DNA of 64,000 nucleotides from Mesopusillimonas faecipullorum (GTDB lineage: Bacteria; Pseudomonadota; Gammaproteobacteria; Burkholderiales; Burkholderiaceae_B): contig NZ_JACDXW010000004.1 in assembly GCF_020539505.1 (NCBI RefSeq), forward strand, positions 1-64,000, in the 5' to 3' direction. The notes beneath the pieces were generated by a model, which was not told the DNA's origin, did not search any database, and worked only from the letters and a program-made list of their open reading frames with translations. The position numbers were made by a program, and so were the translations under genes. Numbering within the stretch: the stretch's first letter is position 1; every line of letters starts with the position of its first letter. Below, one piece after another: positions 25,787 through 34,783 of the stretch.

Positions 25787-27777
25787 CACAGGCTCCTGAC
25801 GTTCTGAATGCCGTGCTGCTCCAGAATGGCGGCGAGATTGGTTTTGGCCACGTCGTCGGCAAAAGCGCTGTCGCGGAACACGCAAGTGGTATCGCCAGCG
25901 GGTGCGAGTTCCCTGCGCCAAGCGATAATGCCTTGGGCGAGTGGCTCCACCTGCTCACGGGTGATTTTTTCGGCCAGACATGCCAGCAGCACGCCGCCGC
26001 CCACCGCATGCACACCAAGCCCTTCGATACTGCGCTTTTCGATGGGCACACATAGGTCAAGGCCGAGCTTGAGCAGCAATTCGTAGAGCACATCGGCCTC
26101 GCTGCGGCCTTCGAGCAGGTGATCCTGATGGTCGAACAGTGTGGCTTCCAGATCGTCTGGTTTTGGAGTCCAGGCGCGGATATTGGAGGTGTCGAGCTTG
26201 AATACGCGGAAGCCAGTGTCACCTTGCCAGCTGGGGTTGTCGGCTTTGATCTTGACTCCGGCGCGGCGCAGACGTTCCTTGGTGAGCTCAGCGATGGTGC
26301 GCGGCCTTCCAATCTTGTCGCAGTATTCAGTAGCTGCCCTTTGGCTCTCAATTGATGGATCAAGCGGCTCAGGGATCTGTGCCAAAACATACCGCCTACT
26401 ACCAGCGTCTTTGGCATTCTGCTCCATCACAGCATGACCGCACGGGCCCGACCCTGCAAAAAAATCCAGAAAAATCCCATCGTTGCCATGAGCCATTTGA
26501 ATAACATATCTGATCAGATCAACTGGCTTTGGATAGCCATTGAAGAAAGCCCCGATTTCATTTAGCTGCGCAGTCGCCTTCTGTGTTCCGCCGAATCCAT
26601 TGAGAACAGAAATAACATGACTCTGGTAATCAGAGCGACGCTTAACGACCTCGATCGCTCCCGACCTTGATATTACAAATGACGTTTCTTGGCCCTTGCT
26701 ATCTTCAATTGGTGCGCAATCATTTTTAATGAACTCAAGAACAAGATCTTTTGAGCTCCATCCACTTTCAACGACAACCGGATTCACCAACCTACCATTC
26801 TCCACGAGTGCATCGCCAATATATGAAGGCCAAGGTGCCACCCTCGAGGTTATGCAGCCATTTTCAAAGTCAGCGGGGAACCCCTTGGGAAGGGCAATCT
26901 TGCTAACTGGATTCTTGGGCCCATTCTTTACGATGGTGTTTCTTATCTCTGGTCGAAACAACTTGCTATCTGCAGGTGTACTCGGATCCATTACGGGCGG
27001 ATGGGGAAAACTCTCCAACGACTTTGCATATAGCAGGATATATTCGTGGCAGATCTTAATTTTTGCCTGATTGTCAAAATTGCCGTCAGTGCGCCAGCTA
27101 AACTGAGCTACGAAGTTTTCTTCGCCAAAAATGTCGTCAAATAGCGCTCGCAGCCGAGAAGCCTCAATATCGTCTATAGAGCAAAAAATTACCCCATCGT
27201 CCCGCAGTAAATTCCTCGCCAGCTTCAATCGCGGATACATCATATTCAGCCAATCCGTATGAAACCGCCCGCTGGCTTCGGTATTACTACTGATCTTCTG
27301 CCCGCCTTCGATTTGGCCGGTTAATTCCAGATAGTTTTTGATGTTGTCCTGAAAATTGTCCGGGTACACAAAATCCTTGCCGGTGTTGTACGGCGGGTCG
27401 ATGTAGATCAGCTTGACCTTCCCGGCATAGCTCTTTTGCAGGAGCTTGAGGACTTCAAGATTGTCGCCCTCAATCATCAAGTTCTGGGTGGTATCCCAGT
27501 CCACGCTGTCTTCCGGGCAGGGGCGCAGGGTGCCGGTGCTGGGCGTGAGCGCCAGTTGGCGGGCACGACGCTTGCCGTGCCAATTGAGGCCGTACTTTTC
27601 GTCGGCGTCGGTCACGCTGGCATCGCCCACCAACGCCTTGAGCACGTCCACATTCACGGCCACGCCGCCCGCGCCCTCAGTAATCAATTCCGGGAACAGC
27701 GCCTTGAGCTGTTCGATATTTGCCGCCACCAAGTCAGCGGACTGGGCTTCGGGGCTGGCGGCCGTGAGTTTTTCCAT
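25786..27777 (-). CDS. mod: Type III DNA methyltransferase Mod
   Basis: A 663-residue adenine methyltransferase of the beta class: motif IV DPPY at residues 127-130 (in DPPYNTGKDFVYPD) comes before the AdoMet-binding FAGSG at 440-444. The segment between them carries the target recognition domain. Mod methylates one strand of an asymmetric site and gives Res its specificity. The ATG at 27777 has GGAGA just upstream; ATG 27792 and TTG 27807 are in frame, the latter overlapping the DUF4391 stop as TTGA. The middle is clearly AT-richer than both ends (128 of 300 bases G or C at 26461-26760; 39 of 60 at 27541-27600), which suggests an exchanged specificity cassette. Confidence 0.95.
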   Translation of the reverse strand: MEKLTAASPEAQSADLVAANIEQLKALFPELITEGAGGVAVNVDVLKALVGDASVTDADEKYGLNWHGKRRARQLALTPSTGTLRPCPEDSVDWDTTQNLMIEGDNLEVLKLLQKSYAGKVKLIYIDPPYNTGKDFVYPDNFQDNIKNYLELTGQIEGGQKISSNTEASGRFHTDWLNMMYPRLKLARNLLRDDGVIFCSIDDIEASRLRALFDDIFGEENFVAQFSWRTDGNFDNQAKIKICHEYILLYAKSLESFPHPPVMDPSTPADSKLFRPEIRNTIVKNGPKNPVSKIALPKGFPADFENGCITSRVAPWPSYIGDALVENGRLVNPVVVESGWSSKDLVLEFIKNDCAPIEDSKGQETSFVISRSGAIEVVKRRSDYQSHVISVLNGFGGTQKATAQLNEIGAFFNGYPKPVDLIRYVIQMAHGNDGIFLDFFAGSGPCGHAVMEQNAKDAGSRRYVLAQIPEPLDPSIESQRAATEYCDKIGRPRTIAELTKERLRRAGVKIKADNPSWQGDTGFRVFKLDTSNIRAWTPKPDDLEATLFDHQDHLLEGRSEADVLYELLLKLGLDLCVPIEKRSIEGLGVHAVGGGVLLACLAEKITREQVEPLAQGIIAWRRELAPAGDTTCVFRDSAFADDVAKTNLAAILEQHGIQNVRSL

Positions 27778-27803
27778 GGTCTTCTCCGTCATTCGTTCAA
27801 TCT

Positions 27804-28598
27804 TCAAAGTTGTCGGCGCGCAGCGGCCAGTTCGGCCTGGATGCGCTTGAGCGTCAGGTTCAGTTCTACCTGGCGCGCCAGCTGTTTTTCCTTGGTGGCT
27901 TGCGCTCGCAGGCGGCCGATCTCGTTCTCCAGCCGCTCACAATCAGCCAGCGCCTGCCAGCGGGCAGCCGCTTGTTCCGGGGTTGTGTCAGCCTGGTAGG
28001 TTCCCGTCAGCCGTGCCGCCTGCCAGGCCCACACGCGCTCCATCCAACCCTGATAAAGGGCATGCAGCGTGGTCTGGGGTTGGCGTGCAATCGACAGGGA
28101 CTGCACGAAGGCGCGCTCGATTTCGGGGGCTATTGCGTCTTCCACTGCGGCGGCATCTTCGGTTGCGTGGGGCAGCGAGGCCAACACTGGGTCGCCGTCG
28201 AGCACGACCTTACCTGCCTCGTTCTGCGCCCAGCGTTTGTGCGCCAGCGAGAGGGTCAGTGCCTGGCCTTGCACAAGCAGCAACACGGGATACGGCACGG
28301 CCCGATGCACCAATTCGGCAAGGCGAGCGAGACTGGCGGGCTTGACGGTGCCACGCAGGGTCAAGCCAAGCACGGCGACTTCCAGGTATTCACGCTGCGC
28401 GTCCCGGTAGCTGGGTACGCCAATGGTGTTGGGCTTGAGTGCGGCAAGCCACTGGATTTCTTCAATGGCGTCCGTGATTAGGCGCTTGTCGGATGCCGTG
28501 GGCGCACCGTTCTCCAGCAACAGCTTCTTGGGGACGCGCTGATCCACCCGTGCGCTGTCGGGAAGACACAGTGCGGCAACGACATCCGTCCGGTTCAT
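27804..28598 (-). CDS. DUF4391 domain protein
   Basis: A 264-residue cytosolic protein with no signal or membrane segment. Recognised as DUF4391-like from the overall pattern: N-terminal VPKKLLLENGAPTASDKRLI, a central IEEIQWLAALKPNTIGVP, and a basic helical C-terminus. No catalytic motif is evident. From memory, such proteins recur beside helicase and methylase genes in restriction-like loci, so a role as accessory or adaptor is plausible but unproven. It overlaps the DUF262 gene by four bases (ATGA), and the mod start follows within 27 bases. Confidence 0.75.
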   Translation of the reverse strand: MNRTDVVAALCLPDSARVDQRVPKKLLLENGAPTASDKRLITDAIEEIQWLAALKPNTIGVPSYRDAQREYLEVAVLGLTLRGTVKPASLARLAELVHRAVPYPVLLLVQGQALTLSLAHKRWAQNEAGKVVLDGDPVLASLPHATEDAAAVEDAIAPEIERAFVQSLSIARQPQTTLHALYQGWMERVWAWQAARLTGTYQADTTPEQAAARWQALADCERLENEIGRLRAQATKEKQLARQVELNLTLKRIQAELAAARRQL

Positions 28599-30382
28599 GA
28601 CGACAGTTCCGCGCCAAAGGCCTTGATGGTTTCTTCGCTGTCGCGTCCGGCAATGGCTTTGCCCATGGCCTGTTCGATGAGCTTCAACAGCGCAGCAGCG
28701 CGTTGGCGGATGAAAGTATCAAAGTCGTCCGAGCGAAGTGCCTGTACCGGAATCACATGCGAAGTCAGGAACTCATCGAGACTGTCGGGGGCAACCTGCT
28801 TGGCCTTCTGGATACGGGCGAGGTAGACGCTGGGGGCATCTCCACTGATGAAGCGGTTGGTGCCTGCCGCCAGCGGAGCCTTGTTGACCACGCTGTTCCA
28901 CTTTTCCTTGGGCAGCTTCTGCTTTTCGCACCAGGCGCGGGGAAAGACGTGGTGGATGTCGATGGCGTTGTTGAAGTAGGTATTGAGATCAATGGGCGTG
29001 CCGCTGGCGAAATCACGGCCGCCGTGCTTCATGAGCAAGGCGGCCAGCCCTTTGTAGGCCGCAGCGAGGCGGCTTTGCAGGGAGAGCAGCCTTGTCGGTG
29101 CGAAGTTGGCATCGCGGACCGTGCGCGGTTCGCTGCCGCCTTCGACCCAGGCGACCACATCCTGGATGTCCATGCTAAAACGGGTTTCGTTGGCGCCACC
29201 GTACAGTTCGCCCAGAACGCCGCTCCAGTACCAGCGCAGCAGCTTTTGCTTGACACCGTGCTGCGTCGTGCGGTCTGCCAGGTGCGCACAGATGGCCGAC
29301 AACGGAACAAGCTGCGTGGCATACGGCAGGCTTCGGTCATCGAAGATTTTCTCCTCTGCCAGCAACTCGGCAGCCCGCTTGAAGCCTTTCTCCAAATCGG
29401 ATTCCAGCGCCGTGAAGTCCGCCAGCGGCAACTTCAGCACGTCGGCACGCTTGCAACTGACAGATGTGCCAAGCGCTTTGTGCCGCCGATAGCTGGCCAG
29501 CAGAGTGACTGCGGTGAGAAAGCTGGTGCCATCCACCGCCTTGAGCACGTCATGCTTGGCGGTCAGTCGCTCCCGCCGGGCCTCCCAGTCGTCACGCAGA
29601 TTGAATTCATCGGCTGCGAAGGTGGCCGTCATCAGCTCGAAAACTGTGAGCGTCACGCCGCCGGTATTGACCTTCTCGAACACCTGGCACACGGCTTCGC
29701 GTGGCGTGTCCTGGGTCAGTTCGATGGCGGGAACCTTGAACTGCTGGAAGCGTAGCCAGATGTCGTTGCGGAATCGTTGCATGAACTGCATCGCTTCCGC
29801 TGCGAACTGGTGATGGGCGCTGAAGCCGCTTTCCCAAGTCATGAAACCCTGAATATCGAAAAGCAATGCCACAGGGAAGAGGCGTTGGCTGTATTGCAAG
29901 TCTGGCGTGCTGACGTCCAGCTCAACCTTGCGACCGAAATCGGACGTGACTTGCAGCGTCTCCGGCACCGAGAGAACGGCTTCTTCGCGGTCTGCCGATT
30001 CGTCCAGGCATTGGGCCATGTCAAGGAAATACAGGCGGCGAATGTTCGCGCCTTTCTCCGTGCGCGTCGGCACGGGCTGGCCGCTGCGCAGCGCCAGGTA
30101 CATCGAGGTCAGGCGTTGCTGGCCATCAAGTACGAGGGTCTTTGGAGCAGGCGCGGGCTGCAGGTTGACGCCGGCAAACAGTCGGGGCTTGAACGGTACC
30201 CCGCCTGCTTCCAGAAACATGACCGCGCCGATCGGGTAGGACAGCGAGAGGCTCGCGATCAACGACCGAATATGGTTGTCATCCCACACCCAGCCGCGTT
30301 GGAAGTCAGGAAGCTGGATCTGCCCCGATGCGATTCCATCGAGGACATCTTTCAATGCGGGTTCGGCGGTGCGAAAGCTCAT
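28595..30382 (-). CDS. DUF262/HNH (GmrSD-like) protein
   Basis: A 595-residue protein. The N-terminal DUF262 (ParB/Srx-like) domain has LPDFQRGWVW at residues 24-33 and DGQQRLTS at 86-93, the residues implicated in nucleotide use by GmrS. The C-terminal part resembles DUF1524 HNH nucleases: DIHHVFPRAW with H477-H478, followed by a later asparagine-containing segment (NSVVNKAPL). Fused GmrSD proteins are type IV restriction enzymes that cut modified phage DNA, so this subunit could cover phages that escape the type III system by base modification; that is inference. ATG 30382 has AAGGA upstream and is preferred over TTG 30400. Confidence 0.88.
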   Translation of the reverse strand: MSFRTAEPALKDVLDGIASGQIQLPDFQRGWVWDDNHIRSLIASLSLSYPIGAVMFLEAGGVPFKPRLFAGVNLQPAPAPKTLVLDGQQRLTSMYLALRSGQPVPTRTEKGANIRRLYFLDMAQCLDESADREEAVLSVPETLQVTSDFGRKVELDVSTPDLQYSQRLFPVALLFDIQGFMTWESGFSAHHQFAAEAMQFMQRFRNDIWLRFQQFKVPAIELTQDTPREAVCQVFEKVNTGGVTLTVFELMTATFAADEFNLRDDWEARRERLTAKHDVLKAVDGTSFLTAVTLLASYRRHKALGTSVSCKRADVLKLPLADFTALESDLEKGFKRAAELLAEEKIFDDRSLPYATQLVPLSAICAHLADRTTQHGVKQKLLRWYWSGVLGELYGGANETRFSMDIQDVVAWVEGGSEPRTVRDANFAPTRLLSLQSRLAAAYKGLAALLMKHGGRDFASGTPIDLNTYFNNAIDIHHVFPRAWCEKQKLPKEKWNSVVNKAPLAAGTNRFISGDAPSVYLARIQKAKQVAPDSLDEFLTSHVIPVQALRSDDFDTFIRQRAAALLKLIEQAMGKAIAGRDSEETIKAFGAELSS

Positions 30383-30396
30383 GCGGGTCCTTGTAA

Positions 30397-33300
30397 TCAA
30401 ATACTTTGCTCATCGGGCAGCACGACGAGAAATGCCACCACCTCGAAGTCGCCACCACCAGCGAACTCGCCCTTCATGGCGTGCGTGCCGCCAGGTGTGA
30501 AGAGGCTGGCAACGGCCCGTTCCTCATGCTTGCCGGCGACGGATGCCACGGCCGCCGCGAGCAGCTTCTGGGCGTGGCGCATGTCCTCACCGCTTTTTGT
30601 CGCCTTGTCGAAGCGCGCGCACGCACTGTCATCCGGCCGTTCTCGCCCCAGCGCCAGGCGCTTGAGGCGATCCAGGATGCGCTTGGCCTGCGGGTAGGGC
30701 AGCAATACGTGGCCGTCATCGCCGACATGCACCAGGTAGTGCGGCGTGAGCGGGTAGTCGGACGACGCGGCGGATTTTGCCGTCGGGCCGCAGGCTTGCA
30801 GGCAAAAGATCACGCCAGGGGGAATGTCGGCATCCAGCGTGGTGGTGACCGCAAAAGCCCCCAGCGGTTGGGTGTCCAGCTTGCCGGGGTGGCTTTTAAG
30901 GAACTGCGCGAGGTCGATGCGGAAGTCGGTCAGGGTGAGGTCGGTGATCGCCACGCCGGTGGACAGATCTTCCATGTCGATCACCGTGTCCTGCAGCTTG
31001 AGCAGTTGCTTGCGCCGGTACTCCAGGTCGTTCATGGCGTTGCCGGACTGCTGTTCGATCAGGTTTTCTTCGCCGGTGGCCGAGATATCGAGCAGCACCA
31101 TGCGCCCGCTGACGCGCTGTTCCAGGTTGATGTATTCCTCCAGTTCCATGTTGGGCCAGAAGTTCACGAGCTGGATGCGTTGGTTGGGCGAGCCTATGCG
31201 GTCGATACGCCCGAAGCGCTGGATGATGCGCACCGGGTTCCAGTGAATGTCGTAGTTAATCAGCCAGTCGCAGTCTTGCAGGTTCTGCCCTTCAGAGATG
31301 CAATCGGTGGCGATCAGCAAGTCGATTTCGCCTTCATCCGCCAGGTCTTGCGGGCGCTCCTTGGCGCGCGGCGCGAAGGCTGAGAGCACGTCTCCCATGT
31401 TCTTGCGCAGACCTGGCAAGGTGGACTGGATGCCGGCGCTGCCGGTGACGACCGCTGCGTGCATGCCCTGCTTATCCCTGGCCCAGGGGGCAAGTTGGGC
31501 GTAGAGATAGTGCGCCGTGTCCGAGAAGGCGGTGAACACAATGATCTTGCGGTTGGCTTTACCATCGTGGGTGTTGATGGGTTCGGCGCATTTGCGGGCA
31601 ATCATGTCGCGCAAGGCCGCCAGCTTGGCATCACGGGCGGCATCCACTTGGCGCGCTGCAGCCAGCAGAGTCGCCAGGCGGTTGCGGTCTTCCAGTAGGT
31701 CCTGCTTCCAGCGGATCAGATCCACATCGCCCAGCAGCACCTTGACTTTGCGACCGACCAGCAAGGTCTCAAACGCCGGGTCGTCGATATCGACGTCGGC
31801 AATGTCGATTTCCTCCAGCGCTTCGGCATGGGATTCGATGCGTGCCAGTGTGTTCTCTACATCCTTGAGTTGGCGCTGCACAGTCAGGGTGAAGGCCGAT
31901 ACACAGCTTTCCATGCGTTTGAGCACGTTCACGCGCAGCAGGTGGATCAGGCTTTCCTCACGATCGGCTTGCCGGAAAAAACCTTCGCCACCACGCACCT
32001 GGGTGCTGTATTTGGCGTCGTAGGCGGCCTGCTTGTGGGGCAGCACATAGCGCAGCGGCGCGTAGCTGGCGAGCGTGAGCCGACGGATTTCCTGGTTGAT
32101 ATCGCGGATGGCACGAAATTCGCCCGCAAGGTCCACGTCGGCCTTGATGTTGATGGGCGGCAGTCGGTCGGGAAAGCGGCCGGTCTCGCTGGTGCCGTAA
32201 TACTTCTCCACATGCCGCCTGGAGCGGGCAATGGTGAGATGGTCCAACAGGGTGAAGTAGTCGAACCCCAGCATTTCTACCAACTGACCGGGAGTCTTTT
32301 CACCTTCGTCCAGCGCCAGCCAGCGATTGAATTGCGCCTGTGCCTTGCGGGTCGTCGCCTCGATGCTGGCGATGCCGTGTTCCATCAGGGCGGTATCGTC
32401 GCCTTCAGTGGCAAAGGCAATCTGGTTGCGCAGGTCGGCCAGGCGATTGTTCACCGGCGTGGCCGAGAGCATCAGCACGCGGGTCTTGACGCCTTCACGG
32501 ATGATGCGTCGCATCAGGCGGTCGTAGCGCGACTCCTTGCCCTTGTGCGTGGCCTTGTTGCGGAAGTTGTGCGACTCGTCGATCACCACCAGGTCGTAAT
32601 TACCCCAGTTCACATGTGACAGGTCGATGTCACCTGAGAGGCCGCCATCGCGCGACAAATCGGTGTGGTTGAGCACGTCGTAGTTAAAGCGATCAGCTGC
32701 AAGGATGTTGCGTTTGTCGTTGGCCTTGTAGAGCGTCCAGTTGTCGCGCAGGCGTTTGGGCGCCAGCACCAGAACGCGGTCGTTGCGCAGCTCGTGATAT
32801 TTGATGATGGCCAGAGCTTCAAAGGTTTTACCCAGCCCTACACTGTCGGCGATGATGCAGCCGCCAAAGCGGTTCAGCTTGTCGATGGCACCCACCACAC
32901 CATCGCGCTGAAACTTGAACAGCTTCTTCCATACCACGGTATTGCGAATGCCGGTGGCTGACTTGACGATGCGCTCCTCGTCCATCTCGTCACCGCTGTC
33001 CTGAAACAAGCGGTGCAGCATCAAGGTGTAGATGGTGAAGGGATCGCGGTGCTCACCCAGGCCTCGCAGCGCCTCAAGTACGGATTCGTGCTCTTCTCCC
33101 TGACCCTCGGAGTCGGTTGAAGCAGTAGTTTGCAAGGCTGCCCACTGGTGATCGAACCATTGGGCGAGCTGCGCGGCTTCCTCGGCCGTTTCTGACGCCT
33201 GAATCAGGTTCAATGGGTTGCCTGGCGTCAGTCCAAGGCCAGACGTGTTGAAGGCAAACGAGCCCAGGACCACTTGTGCAGGAGCCCCGTCCGGGCCGCG

Positions 33301-33630
33301 CATGACAGCAGCCCCCTGTGGCACCGACCTCGATGCCCGCCGGAGCGCCACTTTTTCACTGATCCATTTCGCGCACTGATTGGCCAGCCAACGTGCCTGC
33401 AGACGATTGCGCGCTGCACGGTCGCCCTCCGTTCCCAAGAGTTCAAGTGCCTCGTTATCAGGAGGCACAATCAATTGAACTTGATCCAAAGCGGATAACG
33501 CCTCCCGAATTTCCGCAAAGGCGTAAAGCGAGAACGAAGGCGTTACACAGTCGAGTCGGTTGCCGTGTTTTAGATGGGGCCTCATCAAGTCGATGACGCG
33601 CTGTGTTCCGGTGTTTTGGATCAGCTTCAT
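30397..33630 (-). CDS. SNF2-type helicase with degenerate PLD-like N-terminus
   Basis: A 1077-residue superfamily 2 ATPase. Residues about 1-165 look like the phospholipase D-like domain often fused to such helicases (SGLGL motif after GSFAFNT), but the H-x-K catalytic pair is absent; the aligned stretch near residue 105 reads VPQGAAVM. The helicase core follows: Walker A ADSVGLGKT (K268), motif II VIDESHNF, motif III LSATPVNN, and motif VI QRFGRIDRIG. A C-terminal region of about 200 residues has no recognised motif. It is the first enzyme gene after the WYL regulator (12-base gap). A DNA-translocating sensor or remodeller is the likely role. Confidence 0.9.
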   Translation of the reverse strand: MKLIQNTGTQRVIDLMRPHLKHGNRLDCVTPSFSLYAFAEIREALSALDQVQLIVPPDNEALELLGTEGDRAARNRLQARWLANQCAKWISEKVALRRASRSVPQGAAVMRGPDGAPAQVVLGSFAFNTSGLGLTPGNPLNLIQASETAEEAAQLAQWFDHQWAALQTTASTDSEGQGEEHESVLEALRGLGEHRDPFTIYTLMLHRLFQDSGDEMDEERIVKSATGIRNTVVWKKLFKFQRDGVVGAIDKLNRFGGCIIADSVGLGKTFEALAIIKYHELRNDRVLVLAPKRLRDNWTLYKANDKRNILAADRFNYDVLNHTDLSRDGGLSGDIDLSHVNWGNYDLVVIDESHNFRNKATHKGKESRYDRLMRRIIREGVKTRVLMLSATPVNNRLADLRNQIAFATEGDDTALMEHGIASIEATTRKAQAQFNRWLALDEGEKTPGQLVEMLGFDYFTLLDHLTIARSRRHVEKYYGTSETGRFPDRLPPINIKADVDLAGEFRAIRDINQEIRRLTLASYAPLRYVLPHKQAAYDAKYSTQVRGGEGFFRQADREESLIHLLRVNVLKRMESCVSAFTLTVQRQLKDVENTLARIESHAEALEEIDIADVDIDDPAFETLLVGRKVKVLLGDVDLIRWKQDLLEDRNRLATLLAAARQVDAARDAKLAALRDMIARKCAEPINTHDGKANRKIIVFTAFSDTAHYLYAQLAPWARDKQGMHAAVVTGSAGIQSTLPGLRKNMGDVLSAFAPRAKERPQDLADEGEIDLLIATDCISEGQNLQDCDWLINYDIHWNPVRIIQRFGRIDRIGSPNQRIQLVNFWPNMELEEYINLEQRVSGRMVLLDISATGEENLIEQQSGNAMNDLEYRRKQLLKLQDTVIDMEDLSTGVAITDLTLTDFRIDLAQFLKSHPGKLDTQPLGAFAVTTTLDADIPPGVIFCLQACGPTAKSAASSDYPLTPHYLVHVGDDGHVLLPYPQAKRILDRLKRLALGRERPDDSACARFDKATKSGEDMRHAQKLLAAAVASVAGKHEERAVASLFTPGGTHAMKGEFAGGGDFEVVAFLVVLPDEQSI

Positions 33631-33642
33631 AGTCGTTTCCGT

Positions 33643-34551
33643 TCAGTCAGCAATCGACATTTCTGCACTCGGCGATGCATACCCTGGCGCAAGCACTGCA
33701 TTGCGCACGCCATAAATGGCGAGATGGTCTTTCAACCAGAGCCGATATTCAGGGCCGCGCAGGCTGTGGTCAGGGGAGCAGTCCACACTCCACTTGCGCA
33801 GGATGTAGCCGGCCGTGGCGGCTCGCAGCTTCATGTGCAGCACGCCGCCCTGCATGCCGTAGTCCATTTCAGTGATTTCGGGTCGGGGCTGATCTGGATG
33901 GGGCACCAGTTCCAGCTCGACGATCCGGGTCCACTGAATGTCTTGATCGCTCATCTCATGGGGAGCCACTGACTGGTCCTTGAGGATGACGGGACGTTTG
34001 ATCCGGGTGATGACGAAGTCCCGGAAATCCTGGGACTTGCGATCGAAGGCGCGAACGTGCCAGCGCAGACCGTTGTCGATCAGCGCGAACGGGACGATCT
34101 CCCGCGCGGTGCGGCCACTGGAGATGGAGTGGTATTCGATACCCAGGGGGCATTCGTAATGGATGGCCCGAGTGACGCTCGCCAGGATTGCTAGGTCAGG
34201 GTGAGTGAGCCGGGACGGGCTCTCGCTGGCCACCCACGCCTTGATGTGCATCGGTTCACCGTCGCCAAACCCCTGCGTCAGCCACGACAACACTCGCTCG
34301 GGTGGGAAATCGAAGATCGGCTGGAAGCTCGAACCCAGGACGTAGAACTTGCCTTTGCCGTCGTAGTCGATATTGCCCGGTGCCAAGTCCTTGTACAGCG
34401 CCAGATCCCTGGACGCGGCAGCGGACTGGATACCAAAACGCGCGACCAAGTCCTGGCGGCGCATCTCCCCAATGAAGCGCAGACGCAATTCCACGAACGC
34501 GAGGCGGTCACGCTGTGGTTGGGTTAGATCGGCAAGCTGTTCGTGGGGCAT
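33643..34551 (-). CDS. WYL-domain regulator, BrxR/CapW type
   Basis: A 302-residue transcription factor: N-terminal winged helix (about residues 10-60, LRFIGEMRRQDLVARFGIQSA), a WYL domain (about 130-200, with the ligand-facing GIEYHSISSGR and LRWHVRAFD), and a C-terminal dimerisation part. It closely matches the BrxR/CapW group that represses BREX, CBASS and other defence operons until a ligand, perhaps a nucleic acid fragment, relieves it. It is the first gene of the minus-strand defence operon, as BrxR genes usually are. Autoregulation from the 232-base region upstream is likely. Confidence 0.9.
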   Translation of the reverse strand: MPHEQLADLTQPQRDRLAFVELRLRFIGEMRRQDLVARFGIQSAAASRDLALYKDLAPGNIDYDGKGKFYVLGSSFQPIFDFPPERVLSWLTQGFGDGEPMHIKAWVASESPSRLTHPDLAILASVTRAIHYECPLGIEYHSISSGRTAREIVPFALIDNGLRWHVRAFDRKSQDFRDFVITRIKRPVILKDQSVAPHEMSDQDIQWTRIVELELVPHPDQPRPEITEMDYGMQGGVLHMKLRAATAGYILRKWSVDCSPDHSLRGPEYRLWLKDHLAIYGVRNAVLAPGYASPSAEMSIAD

Positions 34552-34571
34552 CCTGGCTGGCTCGTTCGGGT

Positions 34572-34651
34572 TAGCGAATGCTTATGCAGATTTCTGCCGA
34601 AAGTATATGGTCTGTGTGGAAAGACGTCTATAAATCCAAGTTGATTCGCTA
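34572..34651. promoter_or_regulatory. Divergent control region with spaced inverted repeat
   Basis: TAGCGAAT (34572-34579) and its exact inverse ATTCGCTA (34644-34651) lie 64 bases apart in the 232-base gap between the WYL regulator and the divergent LysR gene. They may be operator half-sites for the WYL protein. An 8-base match can arise by chance, so this is tentative. Confidence 0.35.
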
Positions 34652-34783
34652 GTTAGCTGCATTATGATAACCATTTTTGAGGCGCAAATGAGCGATCCGG
34701 CGTGGACTGGCGTGCATCCAGCAGGTCACTGCGGACGAGAACTGGTGCGAATAGATCGCTGATACGGAACAGGAGCACGGCCC

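Noticed and set aside
22275-34551. BREX or DISARM as the identity of the defence array
   Set aside because: There is no PglZ phosphatase, PglX-type methylase, BrxC-type ATPase, DrmA/DrmB or DUF1998 protein. Mod and Res are clear type III subunits. Only the WYL regulator is shared with BREX.
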